Notes: generated by a model not told the origin, from the sequence alone. Counted from the first letter of the stretch, positions 1 through 11,609 are shown. The stretch is DNA of 64,000 bases from Cryptomeria japonica (GCF_030272615.1 NW_026729172.1:62001-126000); one strand, 5' to 3'. A program made the numbers and translations.

Positions 1-201
1 AATGGAGATAGGAAGAATGGAGATCCAAACCCTATTGGACATGTGATGGTATAATCTTTGTGATTTCATTTGATTTGCATTGTCTTAGGTAATATTCATA
101 TATTATGGTGGATCTTTGTTGTTGTTAGGCTAGGGTTTTGTGGTTGAATTCATTTAGCCTTTCAATATTATTATTATTGTTATCCATTTTCACCATATAC
201 A
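1..201 (+). repeat. 5' LTR of Gypsy A (3' end only)
   Basis: Nearly identical to 12189-12389, with two mismatches by eye. It ends in ATATACA. The upstream part of this LTR lies outside the window, so the target-site duplication cannot be read. Confidence 0.9.
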
Positions 202-204
202 TTT

Positions 205-222
205 TGGCACGCCCAGTGGGAC
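205..222 (+). other. Primer binding site of Gypsy A
   Basis: TGGCACGCCCAGTGGGAC begins three bases after the LTR end. It starts with the TGG complementary to the CCA tail of a tRNA and continues like an acceptor plus T-stem. The matching tRNA was not identified; an arginine-type tRNA is plausible for this lineage but unverified. Confidence 0.7.
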
Positions 223-344
223 TCTTGTCCCTTTTGCATTTAACTTTCTTGTTGCAGATTTTGTATTTTGAAGTTGCAGATCTGACGTTTTCGGTAGCAT
301 TTTGATATTTCCGCATCTGCGTACTTTCGGATAGTGTTTTTGAT

Positions 345-560
345 TTTCTAGCGCGTCTACGACATCTAGAGTCGCGTCTGTGTTATTGGCAATATTTTAT
401 TTTTGCAGGTTCCAGGAAGCGCGTCTGTGTTATAAAGTCGCGTCTGCGATGTTTTTATCCGCGTCTGTGTCCAGAAGCCACGTCTGAGTTCTGTAGTCGC
501 GTCTGTGTCACCCAGTCGCATCTGTGTTGAGGGTAATCGTGTCTGTGTTCACTAGTTTCA
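345..560 (+). repeat. GCGTCTGTGTT motif cluster, leader copy 1
   Basis: About eight copies of GCGTCTGTGTT or close variants (GCGTCTGCG, ACGTCTGAGTT, GCATCTGTGTT, GTGTCTGTGTT) are spaced roughly 20-50 bp apart in the Gypsy A leader. The same motif recurs at 1767-2080, and in reverse complement at 10798-11085. Confidence 0.8.
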
Positions 561-1766
561 AATTTTGGGTTTTTATTGATTCAGTTTTTGAATTTTGCAG
601 TTAGGGTTTTAGATCTGGTTTATTTTGAGCTAACATTTTTAGATCTAGCTAACAAAATTGGTGCAGCTTGTCTTGAAAGCTAAATCGTTTGGTTGAAGGC
701 CCCTATTTTCACAAAGTCTTTTGGGTTTAAAATTTACCTAACTTGTGTGCTTGCAGGAAGGGGTGATCATTTGAAACAAATCCAAACTACTAATAAATCT
801 TTGTTGCAGGTCCTTGGCAAGGGTTTTTGGATTTTTATTGTGTGCCTTGTTTTCATAGACTAGCAAACACTTTGATTGGTGCACTAAAACTGAATCATTG
901 TCTTTTGTGTCTTGAGCAATAGGCTCTTTTTGTTTAATCTTTAGAGGGCTTGTCTTCCCATGTGGTCATTAGGACTACTAGTGAGAAGAGAATGACCCAA
1001 GTGGTAGCGAGGAAAACCCACCTCTTCCAAACTACTATAAACAAATGTATTCATGGTGAAAACTATGAATAACGTGTGCTGATTAGTTCATACCGACACT
1101 ATGTCTCCCCATAAACCCGTTTGATCAAATTTATTTGATCAATTGTAGGGCGTAACCCCTACTGGCTAGGAGCCTTTTGTATTTACAGAGCTGAAAGTGC
1201 CGCATGTATGGCCACATGAGCGGATGCCCTTACTAGCACCTTTTTGTTTTAGAAGCCCAAATCCTTCTAGTTGTTGGGGCAGGAGGTCGGACCTCTGGTA
1301 GCGGCCCACACACATACGGTTCTTAGTAGAGATACAAAGTTCACCACGGGGAGTTTTCGTGGGGACTGATGCTTGGCTGACCCGAGAAGTGAGTGTTGAG
1401 GGTGGAGCCAGTGAGGTCAAGCATCTAAGTATCCGCTCTGAATAGTGTAGCCTCGGGGGTAAAACCCCATGTGGGATCAACAACTATTGTCTTGGCCAGC
1501 CATAAGAATTGTGTTTGACTTATTTTAAACATTCAAAACATTCAAGACCAAACAAAAAAACATTGTGTCTTTTGTGTCTTCAAGTGTATGCAAAGCATTT
1601 TTACATCAAACAACACACTTTTCTTGGAGTCATTTTTGAGTCTAGACACTTGCAAACATTGGGTCTTCATCAACACTGTGTCCTCTTGTCATGAAAAACA
1701 GTCAAACAGTCAGATTTGGTCACAACAAAATGACTTCACAGATTGGAAAAAATTGCACAAATTTTA

Positions 1767-2080
1767 CAGAAATGCATCTGTGTCAGACATAATAGCGTCT
1801 GTGTGGTATAACCATGTCTATGAAGGGCAAAAACACGTCTGTGTTCCAACAGTCAACATCACATTGCAAAAAAAAAAAAATCTCAGAAACGCGTCTGTGT
1901 TTGACATAATAGCGTCTGTGTGGTATAACCGCGTCTGTGAAGGGCAAAAATGCGTCTGTGTTCCAATAGTCAACATCACACTACAAAAAAAAAAATCTCA
2001 GAAACACGTCTGTGTTAAATAGAGCTGCGTCTGCATTAGGAAACCGCGTCTGTGAAGTATACAGGCGCGTCTCTGTTCAG
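1767..2080 (+). repeat. GCGTCTGTGTT cluster with a 115-117 bp tandem duplication
   Basis: Two full tandem units start at CAGAAA (1767 and 1884) and a third partial unit starts at 1999. Each unit carries four copies of the CGTCTGTG motif and a poly(A) run before the next CTCAGAAAC. About twelve motif copies are present in all. It lies in the noncoding leader upstream of gag. Confidence 0.8.
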
Positions 2081-2567
2081 AATTGAAAAACTGTTACAGT
2101 CCAGCAAACAAACACAGTCAGTTTCAGAATTCTTGAGCTTCCTAGGTCATTTCTCTAGGGTTTCATTTAGCATTCAACCTGTCTTTGGGTCTCACAAAAT
2201 CCATCTTTGCTTCACATCTCACTTTACATTCACACTTGTCTAAACTTGAGTCAAAAGGTCACTTGCTTGTCCTCACTATACTTTGTCAACACACTACATA
2301 CAACAACACTTTGCTAAGTGGTCCCTCATCAAGGTTTCTTACCTTTGGGTCTCATTTGGTCTTACTTAGAGTCAAGGTCAACTTACCTCATCAAGAGAAA
2401 CTATCCTCTCTTTGGAAGTCACACCTACTCTACTACATACATACTTGGTCTTACACTTTGGACATTGCAAGTACACTTCAGATTCATTTACATTCCATCC
2501 AACTCTTGGTCTTCCATACTCTTTCCATTTTCATCTAGTTTCACACATCTTAGTCAATACCTAGTTC

Positions 2568-5067
2568 ATGGTTGAAACCCGTCTTCAAAAATTTAGGAGA
2601 GAAACTAAAGAGGCTCAAGAGTCCGCAAACATGAGTTCTTATGAGTATGACAATGATATCTTTTTCAATTCTGATCATACTACATTACCTGACATGGATG
2701 CCTATAGAAACATTTCAAATGTTGAGAACATGGACACTACAAACAACAATGATACACACAATGATGATATGGACAACTTTTCAGTACATTCAGCAGATGT
2801 GGAAGAATCCATTATGGATCCCCATTTCAATCGATTGGTTGAGGAAATAATGAGGAGGGATAGACAATACTTCTTACAAATGATGGCACAAAGTGGAGCC
2901 AAGATACCTCATGATTTTGACATGTCTCAAATAATGGAAAATCGACCTTTGCAACAACCTCACTCCAACATGGATCAAAGGAGACCTAATAGTGGAGGCA
3001 ACAAAGGACCACATAGGGTACTTGAATCACCATCATCTTTGCTTCAAAAACCAGAGGTCCCACATACACATGGTCAAGCATATGATACTCACCTTCGCAG
3101 ACCATTATGGAAGTCTTGTGGAGAAAAATATGCTCAATCACATATCAATGCTAAGGATCAACCACCAAAGCAATGGGATATTCAAAGGCATGCTCAAAAT
3201 TTGGACACAAGGAAACCCCGTGTCAAATTTGGGGGCAATACAATAGAACATGACATGCCTGTAGAGTATGGTATACATGGACAAAATAGATATTTCATTC
3301 CTCAACATGAATCTATACCAAGTGGTCCATACATGCAGCATCACTATAGACCTCCTCCATATGAACATGTGTATGATCAATATCATCCATATATGCAACA
3401 TGCTTCTCCTCCAATTGGTGCCTCAAGCATGGGGTATGGTCCAAGAAGTCGATCTCCACCTAAGAACAATTTGGAGCAACAAATCAGGGACTTACAAAAG
3501 AAAATGGAGGACATAAATACACCGAAGCCAACATACACAATGAGAGACATATGTCCTTATCCATTTGACAAGAGCATTCCAATGCCTCCTTTTCCTACAC
3601 ACTTTGTGACGCCTAAATTTGATAAGTATAGAGGAAAAGGGGATCCTAAGGCACACATAAGATAGTTTTTCATAGCTTGCATTGAGATAGCAACAGAAGA
3701 GACATATTTGATGAGATTATTCCCACAAAGCTTAGGTGATCAAGCTATGGAATGGTTCTCCCAACTTCCACCTGGAATTAAGTCATGGGGTTACTTAGCA
3801 GAGGCATTTATTCAACATTTCTCCTACAATATAGAGACAGACATATTAGTCACTACTTTGTGCAACACCAAGCAAAAAGAGGGAGTCTTTTGCATCATTT
3901 TTACAAAGATGGAGAAATCTAGCTAGCAGATGCTCTTGTTAAATTCCACAAAAACAAATGGTAGAAATGTTCACCCAAAATGTTAACAAAGACATTGGCT
4001 ATGATCTAGGAAAAGCTTGTTTTTCCACCTTCAAGGAAGTTATTGAAAAAGGCTTAGCGACAGAAAAGGTCCTAATTGAACAAGGAGTCATCAAGATATT
4101 CAAGGAAAACAAAGATGACTTTAAAGGAAAAGACAAGCCAAGATTTTGGAATAAAAACAAGAACACAGTCAATGATGGTGTTGTTGATGCCAACACAATG
4201 CGACCCAAATTCATCTTTTCGGGATCAAGTTCTACAAACAATCAAGTGAATACTCAAACAACTTCCAGATCATGAAGGAAGTACACTCCATTGGGAGAAC
4301 CACTTGAGTCAGTTTTCAAGAAGCTTGTGGCAAACAAGGTAATCACAGTTCCAGATTTTCCTCCATATGAACCAAAGGTTAAACCAAATTGGTGGAATGA
4401 TGATGAGTATTGTGAATTTCATAAGAGCAAGGGTCATAAGACAGGAAATTGTCATCAACTGAAGAACATCATACAAGATCTCATTGATAGAGGTGACATT
4501 GAGATTGAGGGACATTCCTCCAATCAAGAACATGAGATGTTTAAGGAACCATTCCCAAAGCATGACAAGGGAAAAGCTAAAGCCACAGATGACCAAACCA
4601 ACTATACCAGAGCATCCTACAACTATGATTCAACTATCAATCACATCTCGATGGACAATTATGTCTCTACCATTATCATCAAGGACAAAGTGTCTAAGAA
4701 TTCTACTTGGAGACCTAGGATTGTCTTAAAAGGTGTTGGATCTTCTTCTGAACCTACCTCTAAATGTCATGTCACAACTCGTCGAGGTAAAATCACTTTG
4801 CAAGGTGCTCCAACTAAAAACACTGCTTCTTCATCAACCAAACCTGAGTATGACCTTGTAGAACAACTAGGGAAGACACCTACGCTCATCTCCATCCTTG
4901 AGCTATTACGCAATTCTCCTGCACATAAAGCCATTCTTGACAAAATCTTGAGAGACACTGCTGTTCCTACTGATCTAAACGTGGACCAGTTTCAAGCCAT
5001 GGTGGGATACCTTTCCATTCCACACTCCCTTACCTTCACAGAAGCCGATGACGCCTCTGTAAGTTAG
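2568..5067 (+). pseudogene. gag: gag of Gypsy A (fossil)
   Basis: Structural polyprotein region. The first stretch (365 residues, start MVETRLQKF) is polar and ends in the block CPYPFDKSIPMPPFP...KFDKYRGKGDPKAHIR. The retrotransposon gag core follows (LMRLFPQSLGDQAMEWFSQL). Further on is a zinc-binding-like motif, YCEFHKSKGHKTGNC, followed by LKNIIQDLIDRGDI, typical of Tat/Ogre gag. The region ends with an ILDKILRDTAVPTDLNV block that is also found in the Gypsy fragment at 34070-35830. It is broken in a few places. The start is chosen at 2568 because it follows the leader directly and opens the longest frame. Confidence 0.85.
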
Positions 5068-5084
5068 CCACATAATGCACCATT

Positions 5085-6306
5085 ACACATTGAAGCCTTC
5101 ATACACAAACATCGAATAAAAAGAGTCCTGATAGATGGAGGAGCAGGTCTAAACATTTGCACATTAAGCACTATTAAACAATTGGGATATTCAGATAAAG
5201 CTGTGAATTCTACAAACAAAATTACCATCAAGGCATATGATGATGAAGAGCGTTCATCCAAAGGCACAGTCACCTTACCTCTCAGAGTTGGGCCAGTTAA
5301 AAAGGATGTGGTTTGTCATGTCCTTGATCTAGAGCTTACATACAACATATTGCTAGGACATCCATGGATTCATGAGATGAGCGCAGTCCCATCTACATAT
5401 CATCAATGTATCAAGTTTCCACACAATGGAGTTGAAGTCACCATCAAAGGTGACCCCAATCCATTCATATATTGCAATAATCTACGACCTAGATCAGAAA
5501 TAACAATCCCAGTCAATCAAGAAGTTGTTCCATCTTCAGCATATGTGGATCCAGAATCATTAAAATCTTCTACATCAAAACAAGCAAAGATCAAAGAAAA
5601 GTTCAAGTTTAAAGACATGGGATGTGGTGAGTATTTATTCCATGTTGATCAACTCCCACTATCTGCTAAGGTATTCAGTCGACAAGAACAACCTACAAAA
5701 AAATTGCAATGCCAAGGAATTGGGTGTGAACCACCTAGTGTTGTGGCTACTAAGTCTAAATGCAAATCTCCTCTAGGGGTGCAAGCATCTCTTGATATCA
5801 ATAGTCCTAAGAATGGTTCCAAAAAGGAATCTATTGAGCATATCACTAGCCCTCTTGAGAACTCACATAGCTTTACCGTTTCATCCACTCATTCCATTTC
5901 CACTACACTTCCAGACTTGGATCAACAAGAATTACAAAAGCCCTTACTAATTGGGGATCAAAAATCAAGCTTTGAAAAGAAAAATCTAAATGTCAAAACT
6001 AAAGAAAAGTCCTTTAGTTCAAATCAAAATCAAAAGCTATTGGACTCTACAAAAATCAAAGTCAAGGATAAAAATCCTATGAAGCAAAAAGAACAAGAGT
6101 TGATCTCCCCTAATATCAAAATAACTGGGGGCAAAAGTTCTAAAATTTTAAATCAAAAAGCATACTTGTTGATCCTAAGTCTCCATCATGCTATCCTACT
6201 TTCACTTCTTATCACAATCATAAGCCTTCACAACTCTTCCACTTGTTCCACACATCCATCCCCTTCTAGCGATACATCATGGACCTTTAATGGAGCTTCC
6301 TCGTAG
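5085..6306 (+). pseudogene. Aspartic protease region of Gypsy A
   Basis: Retropepsin-like segment. RVLIDGGAGLNICT carries the D-G-G-A active-site variant common in this lineage. It is followed by the flap-like GTVTLPLRVGPV, then YNILLGHPWIHEMSAVPSTYHQCIKFP (NILLGHPWI is the conserved retropepsin tail). The sequence continues as a polar linker of about 250 residues. A closely related protease block lies on the minus strand near 35150-35500. Its role would be processing the gag-pol polyprotein in the particle. Confidence 0.85.
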
Positions 6307-6419
6307 GACTTTGTTATCAGGGATGCCCAAACTTCTTCAGGTGACACGCATACGGGCCTGTGTAGTCCACACACTAGTAATTCTATCTCAGTTCCTTTAT
6401 CAAGGAAGACAGTCACTCA

Positions 6420-6684
6420 AGATACACATCATTCAGTCAAGGAACGCTGTAGTTACAATCATAAAGTCAAGCCTCGCACATTTGAGGTAGGTGACTTGGT
6501 TCTCATAGAAAACCCCCAAAATCAACAAGATAGAGAGAAGAAGGGCAAGTTCGAATCAAACTGGCTTGGTCCCTACATTATTATAGCAGCATATGGATCT
6601 GGTGCATATCAGCTCTCAACTACAAGAGGTGAACCTTTGGAGGATCCTATCAACAACATGCACCTTTGCAAGTTCTACACATAG
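6420..6684 (+). pseudogene. Integrase C-terminal segment of Gypsy A
   Basis: The segment FEVGDLVLIENPQ...KGKFESNWLGPYIIIAAYGSGAYQLSTTRGE...INNMHLCKFYT is the typical C-terminal end of a plant Gypsy integrase (K-F-x-x-x-W-x-G-P-Y, then the Y-x-L core). It is the last pol module before the long 3' region. The rest of integrase and the RT/RNase H modules were not recognised in this element. Confidence 0.85.
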
Positions 6685-6689
6685 CTCTT

Positions 6690-8425
6690 TGGAATATCCT
6701 AATTCAAAAAATACAAAAAAATTAAAAAATTTCAAAAAATACAAAAATAAAATAAAATTTTAAAATACAAAAAAAATAAAAAAATTCAAAAGTACAAAAA
6801 AATCATAAAAAACATAAAAATCGTTACTTGGTGAAAACCTAGCAAACAGGCACCTTGTGACACAAAAAACATTGAAAAATCGAAAAAAGTAAAGAGAAAT
6901 AATTTCATCCAACGGTGAAAACCACTTCGGTGGTGCCCTGGGCAAGTACCATGGTGAAAACTAGGTCACCAGCACCATGCGTAGAGACATTGCTCCTCCC
7001 TCCTTCAGGATTCTCTTTCATCACTTCACTTTGCACACACTCATGACCAATTCATCCATAATAAACTCACCCATTCCCATCATGGCTTGTTATTGATCTC
7101 CCTAAGATTAGTTAGCCATTCATAATAAACCTCCCTTTTCACCTCCCTTTCCATCCATGATAAATCAGATCCTATCTGTGGCTAAGGCAAATCCTACGTC
7201 TAGTGATGGGTGTGGAATTGAGAACATCACATGTTTTGAGGAGTACAGTTTCTTCCAGCTTCCTTCAATCTATTCGCGCACAATCCGCAATAAAGCAACA
7301 TTTGTATCATAGATCCGCAATAAAGTTTCATCTTCTCCACAATAAAGTATCAGTTTCATGGATTCAGTCAATTTCAGATGAGACACAGTAGCAACAATGG
7401 GCTTCAACAAATCAAATCTTTCAATAGACTCAGACAACATATGGTTCAGTGCTATCTATCCTTTCTGTGAAAGTAAACATTATGACCACAATCGAATAAG
7501 ATTTATACAAGTGACAAGAGACACTAAACTTGAGGACTACAGTGGATATTGGTGTCGAGTCTTGGTTTTCTTTTGATTTCATCTTTTTTGGTGACATGTC
7601 TTTTAGCTTTTCTAGGATGTCTTTGACTAGAAAGGCGAGGATGGGGTATCATCACCTATTTGTATTTGCTATCTGTGTATTGTCTCTTAGTAATGCTATG
7701 ACTTGTCCAAGGATATGAGGACACTGTGAGTCTAGTGTGAACTGGGGCATTCCTTGTTTGTGACTGTCTTATCTCCATGCAAACAGGTACAATGACTTTC
7801 TAGGACGAACATATGCCTCGATTGTCATAACCTACTTGCCATAATAAAGCTCAATGATGATAACACACAAGAAGCTCTTTCAATTTCATATCTTCTGTCT
7901 TCCATCCCCCTTTCTTGATTGACTTCCATCATCCTTCTTGAGTCCACGTAGCCTGCTATCACATGACTGAGTATAATGACACACCAAAAACATTTGCATT
8001 TCATGTAGTTGCACTTGCATTACCACATATTAAGCATTTCATACATACATATAGATATCACAATTGCATCACATCTTGCACACAACACGTGTTAGCAATC
8101 TTACATTTTCATCATGTAAATTGTTATTTGCATTATCATATTCGTCTACATTTCATACATTCACATTCACATATGCATAACATATAAAACATAAAAGAAC
8201 AAAAAAAAATATATTGCATTGCATCATATACATATTTGCATCCATATCATAAGCATCACATAAGAACATCTCATCACATAGGTACACATGCATATAGCTA
8301 CCGCAAAGATGAATCATCTCATATATATATATAAAGTGTCATGATACAATGATGTCAAAATCATATGGCTACAAAAGCACCCGTAGGTGTCTACAATACA
8401 AAAATGGTATAATACCAATACATAG
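6690..8425. other. Noncoding 3' region of Gypsy A, proximal part
   Basis: Directly after the integrase end comes an A-rich stretch of repeated AAAATACAAAAA (about 6700-6815), then text such as GGTGAAAACC that recurs near 6830 and 6950. Nothing between 7000 and 8425 looks coding: short frames with no recognisable domain, then an AT-rich, CATAT-rich stretch at 8040-8340. The antisense PMD frame ends close to 8430, so its 3' untranslated region, if any, would lie here. Confidence 0.5.
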
Positions 8426-10392
8426 GGAGCCCTCTATGGCTATGATGAACTCCCTCCCTCAGAGCCACCTAGCCTCGATGGAATCTGAGCCCCTGAAGGA
8501 CCTGCCCTAGGATCATCCCGCCTGTCCCCTCTATCTGGTGGTGGTGGAGGACCCATAACCCCACCACTCGATGCCTGTCTCCTCCAGCTCCCTCCCATAG
8601 CTGTCGCTGTACGCAATGGTCTATGGAAGCTCCTCGCCCGCTGATCTGCTAGCACTGCACCATAGTAGAGATCTCGCCAGTAGGCAATCTCCTCCACTGC
8701 TCGCAGGACATAAGCATATCCTGCCCTTGTGTCCTCCGCTGCCTATCTCCCCACCCTCGGCACTATCTCAGCCTCTATATAATGCTGAATAGCTTGATCA
8801 TGCTCCCGCTCAGTATCTCTGAGCCTCCTCCTAAGCTGATCCCTCTCCCTCTCCAACTCCTGGATCTCATCTACCTGGCCCTGGTAGATCTCCCTCAGCT
8901 CTATCAGCTCATCCTCCTCTAGGTCAGCCCCCTCCGCCTCTGCCTGTGGCTCCCCCTGTACAGGTGCCTGCCCCTGTACCTGTACCTGTACTGGTACCTG
9001 TCCCTGTCCCTATACCTGTACCTGTCTGGGACCCTGTGTTGCTGGCACCTATAGTGGCAATCCACCGCGACCCCTCACCACCCGAGCCTATCTCTCCTCA
9101 CCACCCTCCCTCTGAGGTGCAACCCTCCTCTCTCCAACTGCTCCCCTCCTCCTCCGTCGGCCTTTGCCCCCATCACATCCACCATCATCATCATCCCCAT
9201 CCCCATCTCCATCCAATGGCTCTCCCAGATCCGTCAACCATGGGAATGGATGCTCTGCCCAGTATGCTATGTACTCAGCATCCATGTCGGCATCCTCAAT
9301 CTCTGGCTACATGTCCTAGGGTAGTGGCATCATCTCTACCAGCTATGTAACTACCTGATCATATGATAATAGGGGCCCAAACTGTGCCTGATCTTTGACA
9401 GTCCGTGCATACATGCCTGAGCCCCATGGCATCCTCTGAATCTTGCCAAACTGTCGACCAACCCTGTCCACTAGCTACCTCTCTAGCACATAGGGCATCC
9501 GCCCAATCAGATACCTACTCCGGATGGTGTAAGGAAGCTCAACTGCATCATCCTCCCATTGCTCGCATCCCAGATATGGCCTCCATATGACCACATCAAT
9601 ATCGTCTATCACCCATCGCCAGTGCTCCAACCTACCAATCCGTGGCTGCGATGTGATCATATCATATAAGTGCACAAAGCTGCATCCATGTCCCCTACCT
9701 CTAAAGTGTATCAGCCTCATCACCGGTAGATGCTCGTAAGCCCATACCTGCAACAATGTCACCCCGCAGCCCAATCCCACTGATCCGTGGTACACAAACT
9801 AATGCAGCTCATAATAGAGGTGTGCCAGCACACATGGTCCCCAAGAATATCTGGTGTACTGCGTCACCAGTGTCTCCAGTGCTCCTCCCCAACCCATAGC
9901 CAACCCTCATGTCGCTCTATCCGGATAGAGGAACCCACTGATCACTCCTCCTACCACTACTAGCAGCGCTAACCCTGTGGCTGTCATGGTGTCCCACGCC
10001 ATGTGTCCTGCCCTCATCTCCAGTCCTGGGTCCTGGAATACTCATCTCAAGGCCTCCCTGTCTCCATCTCGATCGTATGGGATCAGCTCCCCATCGATCG
10101 GTATCCTTAGTATCCTATATACATCCTCAAGGGTGACTGTCATCTCACCCATCGGCAAATGAAATGTACAGGTCTCGGAGTGCCATCTCTCCGCCAGCGT
10201 AGTCAACAGTCCCATGTTTGCCCAAAACTCAGGCACATACAGAGCATGTCTTAGTCCCATCTCCTCAATAGCTGCTCGGTCCTCGAAGGACAGCTCAGGT
10301 CGCAACCTTTGAGTAGACGGGAATCTCTCCCGTGACTCCAGCATCGGCAAATACTCCTGCAGTCAAGAAAATCACTCATGTCAGTCATAGTG

Positions 10393-10666
10393 GCATTCCC
10401 TGTTTATCACAAAATGCTACTTTTTATCTAAATGCATATGGCTATCTATCCTAGTGACACTCACTGTTCATCACAAAGTGTTGCTTCTATCCTAGTGGTA
10501 CTCCCCGTTCATCACAAAGTACTACGTGTGTGACACTCACTATTCATCACAAAGTGTTACTCACATTTGCACTCCCTGTTCATCACAAAGTGCTGCTTAT
10601 ATTTTAGTACTCCCTGTTCATCACAAAGTACTCTATCTTGGTACTCACTTTTCATCACAAAGTGCC
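10393..10666 (+). repeat. Array of seven short hairpins with covarying stems
   Basis: Seven units at 10393, 10457, 10498, 10533, 10569, 10607 and 10641, each a 5-bp stem, a 15-nt loop and a 5-bp stem (25 nt). The loop is nearly constant (CCCTGTTCATCACAA or close variants). The stems are GCATT/AATGC, ACACT/AGTGT, GTACT/AGTAC, ACACT/AGTGT, GCACT/AGTGC, GTACT/AGTAC and a GGTACT/AGTGCC version. Both arms change together, keeping pairing. Unit spacing is 34-64 bp. The one imperfect pair in unit 7 and the outer pair of unit 3 are G-T on this strand, which would be G-U in a plus-strand RNA but A-C on the other strand. Confidence 0.85.
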
Positions 10667-10797
10667 TTGATCTATCCTAGTCTTCCCTAGAGGACCTGCT
10701 TGAGTGTATCCTCTCAGCAGCTTATCCAATCGACAGCGTATGTTCATCACAGAACTGCCGATTTGGCCTAGAAGACAAAAATTCACACTTTTTAAAC

Positions 10798-11085
10798 ACA
10801 AGCGTGCTTACCTGACATAAACGCACTTGAAGACTGCACATACGTGCTTGAAAAACACAGACGCACTTGAAAAACATAGACGTGCTTGACACACAAAGAT
10901 GTGCCTATGCTCTGCACAGACGCGCCTAGGCGACATAGATGTGCCTTCTTGGCACAGACGCGATTGACCATCACAAACGCGGCCGCATTTGACACAGACG
11001 TGGTTTCACACGCAGACGTACCTGGCACAAACACAGATGCGCCTCGCGAGCATAGACGCGGCTAGCACCAACGCAGATGTGCTTA
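10798..11085 (-). repeat. CACAGACGCG cluster (reverse complement of the leader motif)
   Basis: About thirteen copies of CACAGACGCG or variants (CATAGACGTG, CACAGATGCG, CGCAGATGTG, CACAAACGCG), often followed by CTTGA or CCT, spaced about 20-25 bp. Read on the minus strand this is the CGCGTCTGTG motif of the leader clusters at 345-560 and 1767-2080. It lies in the candidate intron of the antisense PMD gene. Confidence 0.8.
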
Positions 11086-11594
11086 AACATTTTTTACTTT
11101 TTTGGGATCCTATTCTAAGTGCATTTATTGCTCTATCTAGCATGCATTAATGACAAGAATAAATGCATCAAAGTACGAGGAGGTTTCGTGGTACTTACCG
11201 GCTCTCCTGCCTCTGCTGGCCTCTGAAATCGACGAATGCGGTCAAATCTATGAACGAAGGCCATCACTGCTAACTGCTGCTGCTCTTTTCTCTCTCTGCA
11301 ATCTGCTCTCATAGATGTGTAGATGACAATGAGGATGTATTTTCTCCCGTGGTCTATCTTATAGACTACCCTAGCCCTCACCTTCGTTTCCCGAGTCAGT
11401 CTTCATTATCCCGTGACTCTATCACTTTATTCGGTCAGTCCATTCTAGCCTCTCTTTCTTATCGAGAGATTGTCTGCAACCTTTCTAGACATTTTCATCC
11501 AATCTCTCGAGGGGGCATATCATTCCCATCTTGGGGCAACTCTGTATCAGTTCATATTATCTTCTTTGAAACAACGCGACAAGCCGCATTGTCT

Positions 11595-11609
11595 CAAAGA
11601 GGGGCAAAA
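11595..11609 (+). other. Polypurine tract of Gypsy A
   Basis: CAAAGAGGGGCAAAA sits immediately before the TGTAGACACC start of the 3' LTR, the expected place for the plus-strand primer. Confidence 0.75.

Larger units (their letters stand above)
223..2567 (+). other. Long untranslated leader of Gypsy A
   Basis: About 2.3 kb between the primer site and the gag start. Reading frames here are short and look accidental. It holds two clusters of the GCGTCTGTGTT motif (345-560 and 1767-2080) and a block near 1440-1500 (GGGGTAAAACCCCATGTGGG followed by ATCAACAAC). By recollection that block resembles conserved leader sequence of related plant Gypsy elements. Leaders of this length are common in the Tat/Ogre lineage. 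Confidence 0.6.
10357..11198 (-). other. Candidate intron of the antisense PMD gene
   Basis: On the minus strand, GAGAGCCG is followed by GTAAGT at 11198, and a pyrimidine-containing TTGACTGCAG ends at 10357. The flanking codons are in the same phase. The 842-bp interval contains two repeat systems, the hairpin array at 10393-10666 and the CACAGACGCG cluster at 10798-11085, and no protein-like frame. The call is inferred from splice consensus and domain context; no transcript evidence is available. Confidence 0.65.
8430..11381 (-). pseudogene. Antisense plant mobile domain (PMD) gene inside Gypsy A
   Basis: Runs opposite to the host element. A short first exon (MAFVHRFDRIRRFQRPAEAG) is followed on the minus strand by GTAAGT at 11198; the matching CTGCAG acceptor ends at 10357. 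Downstream the frame reads HALYVPEFWANMGLLTTLAE, then RWHSETCTFHLPMGEMTVTLEDV, the hallmark of the PMD (aminotransferase-like, MAIN/MAIL-type) family. Further on are LLQVWAYEHLPVMRL, WRWVIDDIDVVIWRPY, an acidic D/G run, an RRRRRG basic patch and a proline/glycine-rich tail ending near 8440. PMD proteins of plants act in nuclear gene and transposon silencing, and the domain is known also from retrotransposons. The C-terminal half is broken in places. Its function here is unknown. Confidence 0.8.

Noticed and set aside
1166-2575. Several leader frames of 60-144 residues in Gypsy A
   Set aside because: No domain, overlapping motif repeats, and the position between primer site and gag points to untranslated leader.
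8946-9350. Plus-strand frame rich in VPVP and H repeats
   Set aside because: It is the shadow of the arginine/aspartate-rich C-terminal part of the antisense PMD gene, whose minus-strand frame has the recognisable domain.
10393-10666. CRISPR-like array (regularly spaced short repeats)
   Set aside because: The repeats are short hairpins with variable spacing and similar spacers, in plant retrotransposon DNA with no cas genes.
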